From the NCBI GenBank assembly GCA_030490835.1, contig CM059972.1, forward strand, positions 18,329,764 through 18,393,763: DNA of 64,000 nucleotides. The letters are read 5' to 3'. Origin of the DNA: Annona cherimola (Eukaryota > Streptophyta > Magnoliopsida > Magnoliales > Annonaceae). Below, in pieces: positions 45,205-55,283 of the stretch. A program made the translations under genes and the position numbers. Below the pieces are notes generated by a model, which was not told where the DNA came from, searched no databases, and worked only from the letters and a program-made list of their open reading frames with translations. How positions within the stretch are numbered: the stretch's first letter is position 1; every line of letters begins with the position of its first letter.

Positions 45205-46002
45205 ATGCTGTCCTTCCGTAAGCCTTTCTTCTTCCCCAGCAGCTGCAGCGGCTCTGCTCTTCCCAAACTGCCCCTCCCGACCCTCCAAATTCCCCATCCG
45301 CCCTTCTCCCGCATCTTTCCTTTCTCCTCTTTCTCCGTCAAAATGGCATCAAAAGCCGTCGAGCACGTTGTCCTCTTCCGCGTCAAACCCGACGCCGAAC
45401 CGTCAAAGGTCGACGCCATGATCTCCTCCCTCAACTCCCTCACCACCCTGCCGCCTGTCCTCCACCTCACCGCCGGCCCCATCTCCAGGCTCCGATCCCG
45501 CTCCCTCGATTTCACCCATCTCCTCCACAGCCGCTACCGCACCAAGGAAGACCTCGCCGCCTACTCCGCCCACCCCGCCCACGTTAGCGTCGTAAAGGAG
45601 TCCGTCCTCCCCGTCTGCGACGACATCATGGCCGTCGACTGGGAGGCCGACATCAATGGTCCGGCCATGCCGCCCGCCGGGGCGGCGATGCGCGTCACGC
45701 TCCTGAAGCTGAAGGAGGGGTTGGGAGACGGAGAGAAGGGCGAGGTCATGAGTGCTCTCGGAGGGATTAAGGGCTCTTTCCCGGAGGTGGAACAGATCAG
45801 CTTCGGGGAAAACTTCTCGCCGGCGCGGGCCAAGGGTTTTACGGTTGGAGCGGTGGCTATCTTCCCGGGGAAAAAGGAGCTGGAGGCGCTGGATGAGAAG
45901 GGGGAGATCGTGGAGATGCACAAAGAGAAGGTTAGGGGATTGCTGGACAGCGTCGTTGTTGTGGATTATGAGATTCTGACGCCTGCGGTGGCGAGCCTGT
46001 GA
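45205..46002 (+). CDS. Stress-response A/B-barrel protein, UP3-like, plastid type
   Basis: An uninterrupted 265-residue protein. The start is fixed by an in-frame TAG (45199-45201) just upstream. Residues 1-46 are rich in Ser, Pro, Phe and Arg with almost no acidic residues, as in a chloroplast transit peptide; a second Met at residue 47 begins the mature-like MASKAVEHVVLFRVK. Two dimeric A/B-barrel (Dabb) domains follow, at about residues 52-146 (VEHVVLFRVK ... RYRTKEDLAAYSAHPAHVSVV) and 161-256 (MRVTLLKLKE ... EMHKEKVRGLLDSVVVVDYEI). Two Dabb domains plus a leader and a length near 263 match the Arabidopsis UP3 group, known as stress-responsive proteins of unknown biochemical role. The gene is a single exon and very GC-rich in its first half, against AT-rich flanks. 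Confidence 0.9.
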   Translation: MLSFRKPFFFPSSCSGSALPKLPLPTLQIPHPPFSRIFPFSSFSVKMASKAVEHVVLFRVKPDAEPSKVDAMISSLNSLTTLPPVLHLTAGPISRLRSRSLDFTHLLHSRYRTKEDLAAYSAHPAHVSVVKESVLPVCDDIMAVDWEADINGPAMPPAGAAMRVTLLKLKEGLGDGEKGEVMSALGGIKGSFPEVEQISFGENFSPARAKGFTVGAVAIFPGKKELEALDEKGEIVEMHKEKVRGLLDSVVVVDYEILTPAVASL

Positions 46003-46415
46003 TCCGAAAGCAAGCGGATAATCTTAGGTTTGGATTTCATCCTGTTCGCCTCTCTAATTTTCGCTTGGAAATGTGGATGAGTTGGATATTAGAAATTTTT
46101 CGGATGATGGGAAAAAAAAAATATATTTTTTTTGTTTCTTTATCTTTCTGCCTAATGAATGGTTAGATCATACAATATTCGAAAGTTACATACCTCGACA
46201 ATTGACATTACACCAAGAAACACAATGTAAACTGAGCAGACAAACGCTTAGCAAAATCTTACTAAAGGGAAGAGAAAATGATGCACCGACCTCTTGTGGA
46301 TTCTCAGCACAAAATATGCCTATGCTGCAATGCATACTTTATATCGTTTAGGTTCTATGAAAGGACCACTATGAAATGGGGGCATTTTCGTTGGGAATTT
46401 GTTGCTAGCTTCGTG
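46003..46415 (+). other. 3' flank of the UP3-like gene
   Basis: The first part is the likely 3' UTR; no canonical AATAAA is seen close to the stop. The rest has no coding signal. Confidence 0.35.
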
Positions 46416-47640
46416 CTATTTTTGATAGCCTAAGTGGAATTTCCCATTACTATGCTTCATGTTCAATCTCCACAATTTGGTTGAGGCAAGGGAGTTGGCA
46501 CAGCTTTTGATATGCTGGGCTTGTAGCTTTTGCAGACAAAGGGTAGATACACAGCAATTGTGCTTCGCTTTGGAAGCTCCAGAGATGGAGATTAGAGGCA
46601 TTTGTCTTTGAACACACTCCAGGCCATCACAAAATCTGATGCCAGAATTTTTCCAGCTTCATTTGAAATTAATAGCTGCTGCAAAACAGTGTATCACGTT
46701 TGGGACAATACTCAGGATGTAAGTTTTTGGAGTTAAGATGCTCTAGTGCAGAGCATTAGGAATTCACTTATGCTGATTTTTTTTTCCCCCTAAAAAAAGA
46801 GTTGTACTGAAAATTTTGGGGAAATGCTGGTCATTTTTTCACAGCACCAGGGGATCCCAATTTAAACACTTCTCTAGAGTGGTGTCCCAAACTTGAAACA
46901 CTTTTATGGCTTCAATCTCTGATAAACCTGGAAATTATCCACATGAGATTCTGCACTCACCCGGAGACAGAAGTGTGTGTTCCAAGACAGTTTTTAGACC
47001 TTAGTATCTCCATGGCCTCCGAAGCTACATCTTATTGGAGGTGGATCTCTCCTTTGTCTGCAAAAGATAAGTGTCCAACTGTAGTCCAATGTCAGCAATC
47101 GAAGATGAATCCAACTGGTGTCAAAATCTCACATGGGACATCCATTTGACTTAGGTATTCTGTGTTTTCCCATTGTACAAAGACCTGACAAGGAGGGTGG
47201 CAATGATAAGATGCCCCTGCAGGAAAAGCCAAGCACTTTGAGGCTTGGAATTCTCTCAAATGTTTTCGTTAACTGAGGATTTATGATTGAGAGGCGAGAA
47301 GAGAGTTGAGAGAACCTTGGATGACTGGGGTGATAGTGAATTATTGGCACGTTGTTCTTTCCCAATGCAATGCGCCTCCAACTTCAATATAGAGCTGTTG
47401 CTTGGAGTAATTCCATTGTCTGGTAATTTCCGTAGGTGAGAATCTACTGAAAACTCACCTTCTGGAGATCTCTCAAGCATCCAACAACCTACCGGCTCTT
47501 CAAACAGATCTTCTCCTACCTTGAATGCATTCTCTGGATTCCTTTTCTGGCCAACCTGAGTAATGAACCCCATTCAAATATCTTAATTAGCTCTTTCATA
47601 TCTGTACTTTGGTTCTCTGGAAAAAGATAGAGAGACAAAT
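46416..47640 (-). pseudogene. NBS-LRR disease-resistance gene relic
   Basis: On the minus strand, FPENQSTDMKELIKI then MGFITQVGQ (about 47625-47560) is the end of the ARC2 region of a plant NBS-LRR receptor (usually LFPED...ELI.-W.AEGFI). It is followed by AFKVGEDLFEEPVGCWMLE (about 47530-47475), typical of the same region. LRR-like blocks come next: TKTFERIPSLKVLGFSCRGI, SLPPSLSGLC (about 47270-47180), and weaker pieces to about 46416 (LCLQKLQAQHIKSC). The MHD motif and the nucleotide-binding P-loop, kinase-2 and GLPL motifs are absent, and stops and frameshifts separate the blocks. Such proteins are cytoplasmic immune receptors. This is a truncated, dead copy. It lies 3' to and antisense to the UP3-like gene. 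Confidence 0.7.
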
Positions 47641-48289
47641 GACTTCATATCTACGGCAATTCGGGGACATCCTATATTTTGTGTGCTAAACATCTTAGCA
47701 GCTGCGTCGTACTCCAACAGATGATCAACGCTTGTTATTTTGATTCTTTAGCTACCCTTTTCCTCTTGTTAGGATGTAACTTCAGCAGTATGACAATTTG
47801 CAGGAGCACCCATATTGATCTGTCAGGAATGTCATACACGAGAGTTGGATTGCAGATGCAACATCTCTATATCGAAGTTGGAGACCCACCAACAGTCGTG
47901 TTGCCATGTGGGCATCTCAACTCTCGTGTAAAAACTACAGTCCAAACTCAAAAGTGACCTAATCCAAATCCTTGCACATATTACTGTCCACTCCAATCAA
48001 CAACTGCAGCACATTGTGTATCCCTCTTCTGTGCGGAAGGGAAATATCAACAACCTTTTCAAATACTGTTCCACGTTTTAACGTAGTTCATTATGTGAAC
48101 TAGTTAAGAACTTTATTTTTTCTCATTATTACTTATAATTTCAATTATATTTTTCCTTTTTTCGTGCAATAAACCTGCCTCTTTTCTTTTTATCATTTTA
48201 TTTCTGCTCACTCTCTCACTTCACATCATTCATTTTTCTCCTCTTTTGAATTCATTTGCTTATTCTTTAGATTGAATAATCCATGGAAT
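47641..48289. other. Intergenic DNA, possibly more of the NBS-LRR relic
   Basis: The balanced composition at 47650-47960 continues that of the relic, but I see no NB-ARC motif on the minus strand. Positions 48120-48260 are T-rich. Confidence 0.35.
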
Positions 48290-48790
48290 GTCTATGTTGT
48301 GACCCATGATTGAAAAGATTACATTAAAAAGGATTTCTGGTGTCTGCTATGATCAGCTAAAGTTTTCCGTGACAATAATATCAAAGTCTGACAGTGAATC
48401 TCGTGGTCACAGGTTTGACTTCTAAAATGGGTGACCCGTGACCTAGAGGCTAGAGGACGGATTATAATTACTGGTAAGTAAGTAGAGCTATCCCATTAAT
48501 GGTGGAGAGGTTGACCTAAAAGCTAGATTATTAAAATTACCAGTAGGTGAGTGCCTGATTGGAGTCATTCAAAGGAGGAAAAGGGCTACCATTGGATCAA
48601 TGTTACTAAAGTGCTTCACCTTTAACGGGATTATTTACTTACCATAAATTTTAATCCATACTTTAGGTTACCTCTTTTAGAAGTCAAACCCATTGTCGGG
48701 CTTTGATACCATTGTTGCAAAAAGCTTGAGCTAATCATAACGGATGCCAGAAATTCTTTTAATGCAATCCTTTTGGGTTATGAGTTGTAT
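48290..48790. repeat. Large imperfect inverted repeat with primer-site-like motif
   Basis: The left arm (about 48320-48440: acattaaaaaggatttctgg, ctgctatgatcagctaaag, aatatcaaagtctgac, ggtttgacttctaaaa) is matched in inverse by the right arm (about 48655-48775: ttttagaagtcaaaccc, gtcgggctttgataccattg, agcttgagctaatcataac, ccagaaattcttttaatg). On the minus strand of the right arm the sequence TTGCAACA is followed by ATGGTATCAAAGCC, close to the primer-binding site for initiator tRNA-Met in plant LTR retrotransposons (TGGTATCAGAGC). It is therefore probably a rearranged LTR-element remnant. Confidence 0.5.
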
Positions 48791-49048
48791 CAATAAAATG
48801 ATAGGGCATGGGTAGGTAGGCCTTGGTTGGTGGGCCTGGACTTATAAATAGGTGGGTAAGAGAGAGAGGAGGAGAGGATTTGTTTGCATTGTTTGTTTCA
48901 TGTCCTCTGTTCTGCATTTTGTAGAGAGTAGTTATATAGGTTAGTGTAGAGAAGTTATTAGATTGGGGATTTAGCCCAAAATTTTCTGTAATTCAGTTGC
49001 TGAATTCAATAATATTTCTGATTTCTGCAATTGATTTCGGGATTCCAT
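48714..49048 (+). mobile_element. LTR-like sequence
   Basis: It begins TGTTGCAAAAAGC and ends near gattcca. It has a TATA-like gacttataaataggtggg (about 48839-48856) and the late ctgaattcaataatatttctgatttc sequence typical of the R-U5 part of plant LTRs. A second LTR and any gag/pol coding are absent. Borders and orientation are uncertain because the start overlaps the inverted repeat. Confidence 0.4.
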
Positions 49049-49498
49049 GGTCTGGATCTATCAGTCTGCTTATGCTTACTCTAAATTGAATTAACCACCA
49101 AATTAAAATTTGCCTCACATGACAACTGGTTTCTTGGGCTCGTAGAGTTTGATGTAAATTTCGTAGAAGTTCTAGTCATTATTTTTATATTGACCATGTG
49201 CTTACGTGCCAGATTATAGCTCATGAATTGCACGAAATTGTCAATCAACTTCATATAAAATGTGCACGTAGCATTAATTAGCAGTTAATAAATTTTAGGA
49301 CCATATAAGTCCAGATTTTTCTATTGATCATTTTGTAGGTTTCTGAGCTTAGGATAATATTGCAGTTTGTAGGCTCGGAAGTCATATTCCGGTTTAAAAA
49401 ACATTCATGCCAACAGGCATTTATTACTCATTCTATAACGTCATATCTTTCAATTAAAATTAATTCTAAAATCTTAGTCCTTCCTATCATTTGCAAAT
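49049..49498. other. Intergenic DNA, no gene seen
   Basis: AT-rich, with stops in all frames over any useful length. Confidence 0.4.
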
Positions 49499-49624
49499 TG
49501 AACTTGTCAGCACCACAGGCAGATTTCATACCCATGGAAGTTAATATCATATAAGAACAGCGAATGAAAAGCAACATCATTGTGATCCAAGATTATTAAC
49601 CGGGTTTGGGGGTCTACCTCGAAT

Positions 49625-50500
49625 GTGGCGGTGGGTGTATCCGAGCGGCTCTCATGGAAACTCAACCGATGCGGAATAGAGCTATCTAAGTGGAATCGCA
49701 GAAAGAAGGGGAACATCCGGCAAGCCATTGAGCGTAAACAGTGGGAGCTTTCATCTCTTATGTGCTCCAATCCAAGCGATGGGAGGGATGACGCGATCCA
49801 GAAAGTTAAAGGTCAAATTAACTTGCTCTTGGAAGATGAGGAGCAATTGTGGAGGGTTCGAGCGAAATCACACTGGCTTATAGAGGGGGACATGAACACC
49901 AAGTTCTTCCACCGCTATGCTTCAAACAGACGTCGGTCTAATTACATCGAAACACTGATGGATCACAATGGAAGTTGGGTAAAGGACCACGACCGGATGA
50001 TGGATTTAACGGTAAATCACTTCAAGGATGTCTTTACATCGTCCTTGCCTCGCGAGGCGACATGGGTGGACGGGGTTATTACCAGAACTCTCTCCGATTG
50101 TCACAGATACTCATTGTCGGCTCCATTGCAAAAGGAGGAAGTGGAGAAGGCTATTAAGGGGATGAGACCAACCAAGGCACCGGGTCCGGATGACATGTCT
50201 GCGGGCTTCTACCAGCGGCATTGGCATACAGTTGGAGCTGAAATCTTTGAGTGGTGCAAGGGGTTCATGGTGGAGAGTAATCCTTCTCGGCTTCGCAGGC
50301 ACTTAAAGGATTTAAATGCTACCACATTGATTTTAATCCCGAAGAGGCATGGGGCCCAGACGCTTTCTCAATTTAGACCGATCAGTCTATGCAACGTGGT
50401 CTACAAAGTTCTAACCAAGGTGTTGGCTAATAGACTTCGGGGGGTCCTTATGGAGGTGATTGGAGATGAACAAAGTGCATTTCTACCGGGTCGCCTATGA
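49625..50500 (+). pseudogene. LINE ORF2: linker and RT fingers (frame 2 part)
   Basis: A 291-codon open piece. It includes the LINE linker (WRVRAKSHWLIEGDMNTKFFH, then ASNRRRSNYIETL), the RT approach (VEKAIKGMRPTKAPGPD, GFYQRHW) and LNATTLILIPKRHGAQTLSQ, RPISLCNVVYKVLTKVLANR. It ends with GDEQSAFLPGRL at a TGA. In related elements the segment after PGR is ITDNVLVA; here that piece is deleted and the frame shifts by one. Confidence 0.85.
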
Positions 50501-51071
50501 GGCGATCCACGCTCTCCGTAGGCGTAAGAAGGGTAGGAAATGTGAGATGGCGATCAAATTGGATATGTCTAAAGCCTACGACAGGGTGGAATGGGACTTC
50601 CTCAAACGGGTCATGGAGGCTATGAAATTTAACGGGGTGTGGATTAATTGGATTATGTGCTGCATTTCCACGGTGAGATACAGAGTTAACGTCAATGGAT
50701 TCAAATCTCCCTATTTTCTTCCTCAAAGGGGGCTCAGGCAAGGGGATCCTCTATCTCCATACCTTTTCTTATTGTATGCTGAAGGTCTATCGGCATTGAT
50801 TTCTTACGAGGTCACGAGGGGGTCTCTTCACGGCATCAAACTTCATCCTCATGGGCCCACTATCTCCCACCTATTTTTTGCAGATGATGCGATTATCTTT
50901 CTCAGAGCAAACGAGAGGGTCTTGAGGAAATTTTTGGATATTCTCAATCTATATACGGAGTCCTCGGGCCAACTGGTCAACACGGATAAAACCGCTGTTT
51001 TTTTTCAGCTCCAATGTGGATGGTTCGGAAAGGAGGTGCTTGTCTCAACTCCTGGGATCGACGGGAAATGA
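50460..51071 (+). pseudogene. LINE ORF2: RT palm with FADD catalytic site (frame 3 part)
   Basis: It continues the RT with VAYEAIHALRRRKKG, IKLDMSKAYDRVEW (first catalytic Asp), VNVNGFKSPYFLPQRGLRQ, GDPLSPYLFLLYAEGLSAL and the second catalytic site FADDAIIF at 50877-50900. The frame runs to a TGA at 51069-51071, where homology passes to frame 1 as EFNQYLGLPVWLGRSKAGF. A further in-frame TGA in WN-IQGW lies near 51158. Both catalytic motifs are intact, but the chain is split. Confidence 0.9.
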
Positions 51072-51246
51072 ATTTAACCAATACCTTGGCCTTCCGGTCT
51101 GGCTTGGCAGATCTAAGGCGGGTTTTATCAGGGGTCTAAAGGAGCGCATTTGGAACTGAATTCAGGGATGGAAAGGAAAGCTCCTGTCGTGGGGTGGCAA
51201 AGAGGTTCTAATCAAAGCTGTTGCTCAGGCAATCCCTGCGTACACG

Positions 51247-52938
51247 ATGAGTATCTTCCTCTTGCCTAAATCATTCTCCAATGACATTAACGGGATGTTT
51301 AGCAAATTCTGGTGGGGGGAAAGGGACGGCAAAAGGAAAATGAGCTGGGTTGCATGGAAAGAAATGTGTAAACCCAAAAGGGCAGGGGGGCTGGGATTCA
51401 GAGATATCCACAAATTCAACTATGCCCTCCTTGCCAAGCAGGTCTGGCGACTGGTTACTGGTAATTCTTCGCTTTGCAGCAGGGTCCTTAAGGCTAAATA
51501 CTTCCCGTTTTCTGACATCTGGTCCTGTAAGGCGAAGGTATCAGATTCATATATATGGAAAAGCATTTTAAAGGCAAGGGAGGTGATTCAAAGAGGATGT
51601 AAATGGCGCATCGGCGATGGAAGAAGGGTATCCTTTTTTAATGATATTTGGCTCAAATCTAAGGTTTACAAGGTGGGGCCTCTCCTTATTTCTATCCTTG
51701 ACGATGTTAGGGTCTGTCATTTCATCGACTCTGCAACAAATTCTTGGAAGGGGGAGCTAATTCGGGCGGTTGCTGGGGAGGAGGTTTGTCGTCAGGTTTG
51801 CTCGATTCCTCTATCCCACAGGCGGGTGGATGACTCGATATATTGGACGCTTGAACCAAATGGCTCATTTACTGTCAAATCAGCATACAGACTCTTATGC
51901 CCGGATGATCAGAACCTGGCCCTTGATGGTTGCTACAAGGCTATATGGCGACTGAAGCTCCCGAGTAAGGTCATTATTTTTGGTTGGCGACTCTTCACTG
52001 ACTCCCTTCCCACACTTAAGAATCTCTGTAGCAGGGGCCTTGATATTGATAGCCGTTGTCTTCTATGTAAGCATGATTTGGAAGATGTAAACCACCTGTT
52101 CTTGGAGTGTGCTATGTCTATGGGGGTGTGCTGGAGGGCGGCGAGTCTGAGTCCTCACGGTTCGTCTGTCAGAGAAATCATGGTTTCTCTAGCAAGGGGG
52201 AGTAAGATTCAAGAGCTGACTCTCTTCATTCTGTGTTGCTGGAGGGTGTGGTATCTTCGAAATAAGTTCAGGGAAGAGAACCTCCAACCGAATTTCAACG
52301 ATATTTTGATTTGGTGTTCTGAGTTCTTACTTCAGCACAGGTGCGCAAGTAAGCTTTTGATTTCTGGGCTGGCGGATGGCTATCTGGTACCCCGCTGGAC
52401 AAAACCGCCGCCGACTTTTGTTAAAATCAATGTCGATGCTCGTCATCATGACGATATTGATACGTTTGGATGCGGTGCTGTTATAAGAGACTCGGTGGGC
52501 AATTTTGTCGCAGCTTCTAGATGGAAACGGGTGGGGGCAAGGGAATCACTCTTCATGGAGGCTACGACTTTTCTTTTGGGAACTAGATGGGCGATTCTGC
52601 TGGATCTTCGTCGCGTACACCTCGAAACTGACTCCCTCATTCTTTTCAATTTCTTGTCAAATTCGGATCCAATATCCTCTGATGTTGGTTTTATTATTGA
52701 CGAGATCCGGTCTCTTTTGTCAAGTAATGTCTTTTTTTCAGTTCATCATGTCCTTCGGCAGGGTAATGCTGTAGCGCATTCTCTTGCTGAGTTAATTTTG
52801 GTTTCTCCTGAGGACCATCTGCCCTGGTGGGGTAACCCACCCGAACCAATTTGTAGAAACATTTGTTCTGACAATCTTTTGGCAATGGAACGATCGTTTC
52901 ACTCTTCCTCTACTCCCGTCATAAGTGACGGGGAGTAG
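51247..52938 (+). pseudogene. LINE ORF2: RT thumb, zf-RVT and RNase H (frame 1 part)
   Basis: 563 open codons from an internal Met. The RT connection is ISK/MFSKFWWGERDGKRKM and WKEMCKPKRAGGLGFRDI. It is followed by the zinc-binding zf-RVT module (SAYRLL ... AIWRLKLPSKVIIFGWRL ... CLLCKHDLEDVNHLFLEC) at about residues 215-295. A C-terminal RNase H domain follows at about residues 390-540 (VKINVDARHHDD with the first Asp, FGCGAVIRDSVGNFVAA, ESLFMEA with the Glu, VHLETDSLILFNFL with the next Asp, and HHVLRQGNAVAHSLAEL). The order is standard for plant L1-type ORF2. The protein end is complete, closed by TAG at 52936-52938. Confidence 0.9.
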
Positions 52939-53195
52939 GACTAGAGTGAATCCTTTTATATATAAAAAAAAGCAACATCATTAGATAGAAGGAAAAGAAA
53001 TGGAATGCAAAATTTTATTAGGAAAGCCCGTGTAGCTCATTTCCAAAACTTGTCACTACCACAGACAGATTTCATGCTCATGGAAGTTAGTATCATATAA
53101 GGAACAGCGAATAAAAAGCAATATGATTAGATGACCACCACAGACAGGTTTCACACCCCTGGAAGTTAATGTCCTATAAATAACAGCGAGTAAAT

Positions 53196-53400
53196 GATTA
53201 GATAAAAGGACTCAATCCTAAACCTCTGACAGGTTGGATGCCAACTGAGCTATATAAATTACTGTAACTACTAACCTTAAAAATTTAGGATTCTTGCAGT
53301 AGGCAATAATGAAATGGTATAACATTATCACTGCCAAATCTTGCCTCCACAGAGAGAGCTAGAGAAAGAATTAGAAAATGTATAAATAGTTGTGAGCTTT
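53196..53400. other. Intergenic DNA, no gene seen
   Basis: A short spacer before the next MITE pair. No motif. Confidence 0.4.
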
Positions 53401-53895
53401 TAAAATAAGGACATGTTTATTTTAAACCAAAAAAAATGTTAAGCTAAAATATTTCATCTAAAACTTTTCACCATCCATAACTATTTTTTAATTATTTTTT
53501 CATATCTTCTTATACAATTATTCTATTTTCTAATTAGGGCATGTTCCAAATGATACGAGATTCTTGAATTGAATCTGTATCATCATTCCCAATACAGCTT
53601 TTCAACTCCCAATACGGCTTTTTTGGTTTCTAATACAACTTTATCCATTTTCAATACAACTTTACTCATTCTTGATATAAATAATTACATTCTCATCTCA
53701 GTTACAAATTCGATTTAAGAATCTCAGATCATTTGGAACACGCGTAATTATATTTATATAACTAATCTATCTATTTTAATTTTATTATATTTACTTCTCA
53801 TCATTACCCCTATTACATCACGTCATTCTCTTCAAATTTAAAAACTTTTAAACAAAAAATTTTTCATCTAAAATTTTTCGCTTCCCAAACTAAAT
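53401..53895 (-). mobile_element. Family D MITE interrupted by a small MITE
   Basis: Left part 53401-53536 (ggacatgtttattttaaacc, aaaacttttcaccatccataac) and right part 53745-53895 (ataactaatctatctatttta, cttctcatcattacccctatt, aaatttttcgcttcccaaac). Together they form one family D copy, split by a 208-bp element. Confidence 0.65.
53537..53744. mobile_element. Small MITE, 208 bp, 6-bp TAATTA duplication
   Basis: The inverted ends gggcatgttccaaatgat and (inverse of) atcatttggaacacgcg match over about 15 of 17 positions. TAATTA flanks both sides (53531-53536 and 53745-53750). Inside, short repeats of the type cccaatacagctttt occur four times, with small changes (cccaatacggctttt, ctaatacaacttt, tcaatacaacttt). 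No coding capacity. It is younger than the family D copy it interrupts. Confidence 0.75.
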
Positions 53896-54120
53896 TTTTT
53901 CAATTAAAATTTTTTAATTCTTCATAATTATCATATTTTTTAATAATTTCTTTATATCTTTTTAAATAACTACTTTATTTTTCAATCAGTTTTACACAAT
54001 TACCTATACGACTAACCTATCTATTTTAATTTTATTTTTTTATACTTTATTATTACCCCTGTCATATTATATTATTTTCTATTAATTCAAATTTTTTTTA
54101 CCACTTTCTAAACACACACT
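53890..54120 (-). mobile_element. Family D MITE, diverged copy
   Basis: Adjacent to the interrupted copy. Hallmarks: ttcttcataattatcatattt, tatacgactaacctatctatt, ttattacccctgtcatatt and the end ctttctaaacacacac. Confidence 0.55.
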
Positions 54121-55214
54121 AAAGTGAATTGAGATGCCTTCCATAAACTGGAGGGCAAAAACTAGCAAGGGAAGAGAGAGAGGTGCTAAAGCCCAAACAA
54201 ACAATTAAAAAAATAAAAAAAAAGTCAGTTGAGATCCATCGCTTAAACAGCCCGCCTTTCTTCTTCACCTGCTCAACCCAGTACTCTCATGTTATTGCTA
54301 TGAGTGAAGAAAACTTCTCTCTTGATGTCTGCACTATTTGTTTAGTTATTGGGTTCTCTTTTAGTGGAATCGGTTTCCAGTGTTGAACCTTTTGGTTTTT
54401 GGAAACCATTACCTGCGGATGAATTCAAACTACCATAATATTTGGTAATATATGTCATGGGAAATGATTGAAAAACAAACGTTGGTACGCTAGGACTTGT
54501 ACAAATGGTTGCTTTCGATATTTTAAAAATATAAATTCGTGTATATATATATATATATATATTTCTGATGTCAAAAATTACTTTTTTAAAGAAATTTTGA
54601 TTAGAAACTTGTATGCTATAAATATTTAACATTACTTATTCGCTTGGGGCTGAAGAGGAAATTATTGAAACTTTAAAATTTTATCGTATGTAAAAGTTTT
54701 CAAAATATTCTATTTTTCGCATCATCATTTATATATAGTTGAATTTTATAGACAGTTTAAATAATAAAAGATACTACGAGAAATGATAAAAAGAACCATT
54801 TGTAACAGACCCCCGTGAACAAAGGTTTTTTTTTTTAAAAAAAAATTATTCCCCTTATTTCGTTAAGGTATCAAATATCATCTTGGTACTTCGTTGGGCC
54901 CTAATAAATACAAAAATTTTAATTTAAAAATATATAACAAATTAATGATCTATTTGAGAACGAAAAAGGAGTTCAAAATCTTTTGAAAGAATAAAAGAAG
55001 GGAGAGAAGATAGTATAATTTGATAGAGCACAATGAAGGATTATGAAGAAAGCAAATAATGATAAATAAAGCAAGCATTTTTATGAAAGAAGAAAAAGAA
55101 AAATAGAAAATGTAAATAATAACAAAAAAAGTGCGATTGTATATAGATGTCTTCAAATGCAGTTTGTGTTTTAGCTCTATATAACAGAAATTTAGCTATA
55201 TACTTGTATTTGAT
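54121..55214. other. Intergenic DNA with TA microsatellite
   Basis: No gene seen. A TA repeat lies at about 54541-54561. The short frames are chance-like. Confidence 0.4.
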
Positions 55215-55280
55215 TAGACATATTATCTACGGATATAAGAGCATTGGTAGACATATTATCTACGGATATAAGAGCATTGG
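55215..55280. repeat. Tandem duplication, 33 bp x 2
   Basis: Positions 55215-55247 and 55248-55280 are identical (tagacatattatctacgg, atataagagcattgg). Exact identity suggests a recent event. Confidence 0.9.
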
Positions 55281-55283
55281 GGA

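Larger units (their letters stand above)
49582..52967 (+). mobile_element. L1-type LINE, 5'-truncated, 15-bp target duplication
   Basis: The insertion is about 3.4 kb. The 15-bp sequence AAAAGCAACATCATT flanks it on both sides (49567-49581 and 52968-52982). The right end has a short A-rich tail (tttatatataaaaaaa). The element begins inside ORF2 just before the reverse transcriptase; ORF1, the 5' UTR and the endonuclease domain are missing. The clean target duplication and long open stretches (563 codons in the last part) suggest it is much younger than the other LINEs here. It cannot retrotranspose on its own. Confidence 0.9.
49499..53220. repeat. Three degenerate copies of a 70-bp motif, split by a LINE
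   Basis: The motif ttgtca-caccacag-cagatttcat-c-catggaagtta with ata-cagcgaat-aaa occurs at about 49504-49580, 53049-53125 and 53135-53195. The LINE sits at the end of the first copy, so a local tandem repeat existed before the insertion. Confidence 0.65.

Noticed and set aside
45403..45921. Long antisense open frames (172 and 120 codons) across the UP3-like gene
   Set aside because: They are shadows of a GC-rich coding region on the plus strand, with no family motifs and low-complexity translations.
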